Shown here: positions 23,224-26,399 of the stretch, in pieces
Numbering within the stretch: position 1 is the first letter of the stretch
How the letters are laid out: each line of letters opens with the position of its first letter
Assembly: GCA_910588365.1 (NCBI GenBank)
Contig: CAJUQS010000112.1
Coordinates: 1-26,399, forward strand
DNA from: an uncultured Oscillospiraceae bacterium
GTDB taxonomy: Bacteria > Bacillota > Clostridia > Oscillospirales > Oscillospiraceae
Direction of reading: 5' to 3'
Length of the DNA stretch: 26,399 nucleotides
Made by a program: the position numbers and the translations under genes
The notes under the pieces: generated by a model
What the model saw: only the letters and a program-made list of their open reading frames with translations
The model's database searches: none
Told to the model about the DNA's origin: nothing

Positions 23224-23632
23224 CTTCCGAGCCGAAAGGTCGGAAGTAATATGTGCCATGTTTTATTTCCGAATTTTTAATGCGGAAAAATACCCTCGCC
23301 CCCACATATGGTGTCCCCAATATCTTCTCTTAAGCGCTGGATTCTCATCCTGCAATACTCGCGATGAGCACTTATTCAAGTGCCACACAATTTGGTTTTT
23401 AGATAGCGTTGTCGGGCATGACAGCAGCATGTGTACACGGTCTGTCCCCACACTCCCCTTCCGTATCCGTATGTGATTTGCTTCACATCCCTGCCGCAGC
23501 AGCTCCCGCAGCCTTAAGAGCCTGTTTAACACTTGATATCGGTATTCTGCCATCTTTATCACCTCTCACACACAGTATACCATATTTTCCTCCCGTTTGG
23601 CAGTCCTAAAGGATTTACCGCCGAAAGGCGGT
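23224..23632 (-). mobile_element. IS200/IS605-type insertion sequence relic
   Basis: A decayed tnpA fragment is flanked by two small hairpins of the kind found at IS200/IS605 ends: CTTCCGA/TCGGAAG (23224-23246) and ACCGCC-GAAA-GGCGGT (23617-23632). There is no tnpB. The exact ends are not defined; the limits given are the outer hairpin bases. The stretch is visibly more AT-rich than the genes before the tRNAs. Confidence 0.6.
23263..23553 (-). pseudogene. IS200-family transposase TnpA fragment
   Basis: About 96 aa from an ATG preceded by GAGAGGTGAT. EYRYQVLNRLLRLRELLRQGCEANHI, HMLLSCPTTLSKNQIVWHLNKC and ENPALKRRYWGHHMWGRGYF match the internal body of Y1 (HUH) transposases. The ~25 residues normally before this, and the C-terminal helix with the catalytic Tyr, are missing. 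The HUH motif (normally DHVHM) reads DRVHM, so the first metal-binding His is lost. It cannot be an active transposase. The homology call rests on remembered family pattern. Confidence 0.75.
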
Positions 23633-23668
23633 GGTTTCCACCTCCTGTTTGGAAAATGAAAAAGGCTC

Positions 23669-24013
23669 TTAATCTTTTTCCTCCAAAAGGGCCTCGATCC
23701 CTCTCAAGGCCGTCTCCACCCCCTTGCGCTTGCTGTCGGAGATAGCGCAGTCGTTAAGCCCTTCCAGGAATTCCTCAATCAGAGCGGACACGGTGACACC
23801 TTCCTTCCGCGGTTCCCGAGGCCGGATCGACAGCTCCATCCCAATCTGGTCTACTACGTGCTGTAAGGTCTGGCTGGAGACGGATCTCTCCTCTTCCAGC
23901 TTTTGCAGCGTGGCTTTCGCCACACCCAATTCCTGGGCGTATGCACTCTGGGACAATTTCTTCTCTTCTCGATAGGATTTCAGTCTTTTTGACAAATATT
24001 CCGAAATGTTCAC
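23669..24013 (-). CDS. XRE-family HTH regulator, orphan antitoxin-like
   Basis: 114 aa from a GTG with GGAGG 9 nt upstream. Residues about 5-60 form a Cro/C1 HTH (LKSYREEKKLSQSAYAQELG, then VAKATLQKLEEERSVSS). The C-terminal half is charged and helical (VSALIEEFLEGLNDCAIS, then DSKRKGVETALRGIEALLEE). It resembles a phage-type or HigA-like repressor. No toxin gene accompanies it on its strand. It is divergent from the toxin-antitoxin genes across a 210-nt gap. A weak hairpin (GAAAAAG/CTTTTTC) overlaps its stop. Confidence 0.8.
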   Translation of the reverse strand: MNISEYLSKRLKSYREEKKLSQSAYAQELGVAKATLQKLEEERSVSSQTLQHVVDQIGMELSIRPREPRKEGVTVSALIEEFLEGLNDCAISDSKRKGVETALRGIEALLEEKD

Positions 24014-24155
24014 AAGAATATCCCTCCTCTACGGATAAGGATAAAGAACCTTGCGACAAAATGGAATGGAACAATTTCGGCCGATGGCCTAACATCTCGG
24101 CCAGAGGCAAAAAAGAGCTGGAGTCCATTCTGTGCGGATTTCTTTGCGCCTGTTG

Positions 24156-24206
24156 TTGACAGTCATACTTAATTCGGTTATAATTCAATACGAATAAATA
24201 CCGAAT
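24156..24206 (+). promoter_or_regulatory. Promoter and operator of the toxin-antitoxin genes
   Basis: TTGACA (24156-24161), a 17-nt spacer and TATAAT (24179-24184), an exact consensus. The inverted repeat ATTCGGT (24172-24178) / ACCGAAT (24200-24206), with 21 nt between the arms, brackets the -10 and start point, and a smaller ATTC/GAAT pair (24183-24195) nests inside. This is the expected layout for antitoxin autorepression. Confidence 0.85.
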
Positions 24207-24223
24207 CTAGGAGGATGTGCGCC

Positions 24224-24493
24224 ATGATTATCAAATCCGCCACTGCCCTGCGCAGTGAATACGACAAACTGGTTCAACTCTCCAAGGAGAAGCAGGAGCC
24301 CATCTTCCTCACCCGCAACGGCGAGGGAGAGATGGTGTTTCTGCCCATCGATCTCTGGGAGAAACGGGAAAAGGAATTGGATTTATTGGCGGAGCTCCTG
24401 CGCCGGGAGCGAAACCGTCTGGCCGGTGCCCAGGCTGTCCCGGCGGAGGAGCTGCGGGGATTTCGGGAGGAGGTGCCGGACCTTGCGGATTGA
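24224..24493 (+). CDS. Phd/YefM-family antitoxin
   Basis: 89 aa from the ATG at 24224, 9 nt after AGGAGG; an ATG at 24215 directly abuts the ribosome binding site and is unlikely. IIKSATALRSEYDKLVQLSK and EPIFLTRNGEGEMVFLPIDLWEK form the Phd/YefM DNA-binding and dimerisation fold. The acidic, helical C-terminus (AEELRGFREEVPDLAD) is the usual toxin-wrapping tail. The family represses its own operon and neutralises a RelE/ParE-type toxin. The operator in front and the overlapping toxin frame behind (11 nt overlap) support this. Confidence 0.9.
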   Translation: MIIKSATALRSEYDKLVQLSKEKQEPIFLTRNGEGEMVFLPIDLWEKREKELDLLAELLRRERNRLAGAQAVPAEELRGFREEVPDLAD

Positions 24494-26399
24494 GTGGCTG
24501 TACGAGGCCCGGTGCGAATTCGAGGAGCAGCTGGCCTACTACCGCAGCCGCGGCGGCGATGAGGCCGCGGCCGGGTTTGCCGGAAAAATTCTCGGGGCCG
24601 TGGAGCGCCTGGCCGCAGCGCCCCGGGCCGGGGTGCTGCGGCGGGAGACCCTGCTGGGAAAGCACGGATTCCGGGCACTGCTGGTGGAGCAGTACGCCTG
24701 CATCTACCGCATTGAGGACGGCGTGGTGCGGGTATACCATCTCACCGACGCCAGCAAAGACAATCTCTACGAAATTTTAGGCGTGGCCAGCGGTGCCACG
24801 GACAGGGAGGTGCGCGGAACCATGCGGAACAATGTTTTTTTGAAGTCCACCCTCCGCCAGCCGGTGAAGACAGCCCTGCTGCTGGCGGTGGTGGCCCTCA
24901 TCACCTTCGCCTTTGTGTCCCGAGGGGCGGAGTACCTGCTCGTCAAGCAGGAGACGGAGCGGCTGGGGGAATATTACAAGTCCGTTGGTGTGCTGCAATC
25001 TACAACTGGTGACAGGTGGGCGGATACTACTGAGGTCGTGACGTATTTGGAAGGCAACTCCATGGTTGAGATGGTGAACACCTACAACCACACCTCCGCC
25101 ATCATGGAAGAGGACTTCTGCAATGCGGATATTGATTGCGATGGTCCTGGAAAGCCAAACTGCTATTTTTACTTCTATGGAACCCTGCTGGATTGGAATA
25201 GAGAAACTTTCAATTTTTATGTGGATACGGTCTTATCTGGCTACCCAGAGGTGGTTAAAGAGGGAGGACGGGTTACTCTGTTTCGTGACTTCCGACATTC
25301 TGACTATCCTTTTGATATAGATGAAGCCAACAGGCAATTGAAACTAGGCGAATGCTATCTGGTTCAAGGATACTACCGCCCCAAAATTTATCCAAGCTGT
25401 AAGGTAGAGATATCAACGCCGGAACCGGGTATTGAGATTCAGACCACCTACGCAGTAGCCGGCCAAGTGGTCGAGAATGGTCACTTCTATCCTGTGCCGG
25501 CAGATATGAAGGTAAACTGGTCGGATCCGAGGCTAATAGTCAGCGAGGAGGATATTCAAATTTCCTTCGATGAACAGCGTGCCTTGAATATTATCCCAAT
25601 CAAAGATATGAACGCACTCCCTGAGACCCGAGATACTGTTTCCGGAATTTATTTAACAGATGGCCGCTGGCTGAATGACCAGGATGATAAACTAGGCAGT
25701 AAAGTTTGTGTCATCAACGCAAATCTAGCATCCCTCCGTGGCTTGAAACTGGGAGACACATTGACCCTGCGTCTTCAGGATATCCCATCTTTTTTCGGCT
25801 ATTTACACAATATGTCCGGTGTAGAAGATGCTGTGTTGCTTGCCTCCGCAGATACTTTAACGGATACTTATGAAATCGTTGGTATCTATGACTATTTAAG
25901 CAGATATCCAGGAACTTCTGTCAGGAACTTTGCTTATTTACCTGCTTCTGCGGTACCGCACAATTTTGAGATGACTATTGGCGAAAACGTGTGGAAAGAA
26001 GTTTATGAAATCAACTTTGCAAAAGGTTTTGGCACAAATACAACGGCATTTTTTCCCGGTGAAATCAGCTTTTTGCTCAAGAATCCAGAGGAGGAAGCAC
26101 GGTTTGTGGTTGAAAGTCGAGATGATTTGGCACGTTGGGGGTTTGAGGTGGTCATGCTGGAAAACAACTGGGAGAATTTCCAGGCGGCAGCAAAGCCTAT
26201 GGTCCGCTCCTCCCTGATGAATGCCGCCATCTTCTCCGCGCTGCTGCTGGTGACCTTTTGCCTGCTGGCGGTGGTCTACTACCGGATGCGGCGGAAGGAG
26301 ATCGCCATCGCCCGGGCCCTGGGCGTGCCCGCCCGGCGCTGCGCGCGGGACGTGTCGGTTCCTCTGCTCCTGCTGGGGGTGCAGGGCATCGCCGCAGGC
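24483..26399 (+). CDS. RelE/ParE-type toxin domain in frame with an FtsX-like ABC permease (3'-truncated)
   Basis: I translated every codon from the TTG at 24483 to the last base and found no stop: 639 codons. The TTG has GGGAGGAGG 9 nt upstream, inside the antitoxin gene. Residues 1-~100 are a complete RelE/ParE toxin (IEWLYEARCEFEEQLAYYRS; HGFRALLVEQYACIYRI; VRVYHLTDASKDNLYEIL), a fold that cleaves mRNA or poisons gyrase. A 13-residue link (GVASGATDREVRG) leads into MRNNVFLKSTLRQPVKTA and a membrane segment (about 127-142), then a large extracellular domain. A second membrane segment follows with RRKEIAIARALGVP, a hallmark of FtsX/MacB permeases. Either this is a true fusion, or the toxin stop codon has been lost and the permease also starts internally at 24822. 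Confidence 0.8.
   Translation, partial: MRIEWLYEARCEFEEQLAYYRSRGGDEAAAGFAGKILGAVERLAAAPRAGVLRRETLLGKHGFRALLVEQYACIYRIEDGVVRVYHLTDASKDNLYEILGVASGATDREVRGTMRNNVFLKSTLRQPVKTALLLAVVALITFAFVSRGAEYLLVKQETERLGEYYKSVGVLQSTTGDRWADTTEVVTYLEGNSMVEMVNTYNHTSAIMEEDFCNADIDCDGPGKPNCYFYFYGTLLDWNRETFNFYVDTVLSGYPEVVKEGGRVTLFRDFRHSDYPFDIDEANRQLKLGECYLVQGYYRPKIYPSCKVEISTPEPGIEIQTTYAVAGQVVENGHFYPVPADMKVNWSDPRLIVSEEDIQISFDEQRALNIIPIKDMNALPETRDTVSGIYLTDGRWLNDQDDKLGSKVCVINANLASLRGLKLGDTLTLRLQDIPSFFGYLHNMSGVEDAVLLASADTLTDTYEIVGIYDYLSRYPGTSVRNFAYLPASAVPHNFEMTIGENVWKEVYEINFAKGFGTNTTAFFPGEISFLLKNPEEEARFVVESRDDLARWGFEVVMLENNWENFQAAAKPMVRSSLMNAAIFSALLLVTFCLLAVVYYRMRRKEIAIARALGVPARRCARDVSVPLLLLGVQGIAAG
24822..26399 (+). CDS. 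FtsX-like ABC transporter permease (alternative internal start, 3'-truncated)
   Basis: This is the permease part if translated on its own: ATG at 24822 with AGGGAGG (24804-24810) 11 nt upstream, a plausible if long spacing. 526 codons are visible. It has an N-terminal membrane helix (TALLLAVVALITFAFVS) and an extracellular domain of about 400 residues. A membrane helix (AAIFSALLLVTFCLLAVVYY) precedes the FtsX-domain segment RRKEIAIARALG, and the protein continues past the window. Such permeases pair with a LolD/MacB-type ATPase to move or sense peptides and lipids; that gene is not in the window. The helices are GC-rich like the chromosome, whereas the extracellular part (about 24970-26190) is visibly AT-richer with different codon use. 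Confidence 0.75.
   Translation, partial: MRNNVFLKSTLRQPVKTALLLAVVALITFAFVSRGAEYLLVKQETERLGEYYKSVGVLQSTTGDRWADTTEVVTYLEGNSMVEMVNTYNHTSAIMEEDFCNADIDCDGPGKPNCYFYFYGTLLDWNRETFNFYVDTVLSGYPEVVKEGGRVTLFRDFRHSDYPFDIDEANRQLKLGECYLVQGYYRPKIYPSCKVEISTPEPGIEIQTTYAVAGQVVENGHFYPVPADMKVNWSDPRLIVSEEDIQISFDEQRALNIIPIKDMNALPETRDTVSGIYLTDGRWLNDQDDKLGSKVCVINANLASLRGLKLGDTLTLRLQDIPSFFGYLHNMSGVEDAVLLASADTLTDTYEIVGIYDYLSRYPGTSVRNFAYLPASAVPHNFEMTIGENVWKEVYEINFAKGFGTNTTAFFPGEISFLLKNPEEEARFVVESRDDLARWGFEVVMLENNWENFQAAAKPMVRSSLMNAAIFSALLLVTFCLLAVVYYRMRRKEIAIARALGVPARRCARDVSVPLLLLGVQGIAAG

Noticed and set aside
23132..23320. 62-codon minus-strand frame downstream of the IS200 relic
   Set aside because: It partly re-reads the transposase end in another frame and crosses the tRNA terminator; no evidence that it is a gene.
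23775..24188. 137-codon minus-strand frame overlapping the orphan XRE gene
   Set aside because: It is out of frame with the clear HTH protein and shows no domain; it crosses the toxin-antitoxin promoter.

Overview
The window looks like chromosome of a GC-rich Gram-positive gut anaerobe of the Clostridia, most like the Oscillospiraceae (Flavonifractor/Oscillibacter/Lawsonibacter type). This rests on an S-layer-like surface protein, type III pantothenate kinase, an ECF transporter S component, a YfmF/YfmH M16 peptidase pair, a CobA-HemD fusion, strong AAGGAGG ribosome binding sites and sigma-A promoters with 17-nt spacers. Placement is by recollection of protein style; no search was run.

Layout. 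1-5001: 3' part of a giant, probably highly expressed S-layer-type protein, ending at a strong terminator. 5055-5552 (minus): a small coiled-coil, tail-fibre-like protein. 5728-7465: a pantothenate/CoA unit (coaX, then an ECF S component that may import pantothenate). 7528-11067: M16 peptidase pair followed by lgt. 11095-16508: a tetrapyrrole operon with its own promoter and a cobalamin riboswitch, in the order cobI/cbiL, precorrin-2 dehydrogenase, hemC, cobA-hemD fusion, a cytidine-deaminase-like gene, hemB. 16539-16595: a perfect 21-bp inverted repeat. 16640-17476 (minus): a tyrosine-recombinase-like protein lacking most catalytic residues. 17764-20913 (minus): a soluble PAS hybrid histidine kinase, divergent from an XRE-HTH/TPR regulator (21241-22359). 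22484-23201: a perfect-consensus promoter driving five tRNA genes (Val, Asp, Phe, Gly, Cys), with terminators. From about 23200 the DNA becomes visibly AT-richer and accessory: an IS200/IS605 relic, an orphan XRE regulator, and a Phd/YefM antitoxin with operator. It ends in one uninterrupted reading frame joining a RelE/ParE toxin domain to an FtsX-type ABC permease that runs off the window.

How the genes work together. HemB makes porphobilinogen, HemC makes hydroxymethylbilane, HemD closes it to uroporphyrinogen III, CobA methylates it to precorrin-2, and the dehydrogenase and CobI lead towards sirohydrochlorin and cobalamin. The B12 riboswitch at the head would close the branch when cobalamin is plentiful. 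No hemA or hemL is present in the window.

The two most notable observations are the toxin-permease open frame and a family of A/T-rich palindromic repeats. The repeats sit just upstream of the ribosome binding sites of coaX, hemC and hemB, form an inverted pair in front of hemC, and supply the last codons of cobA-hemD.
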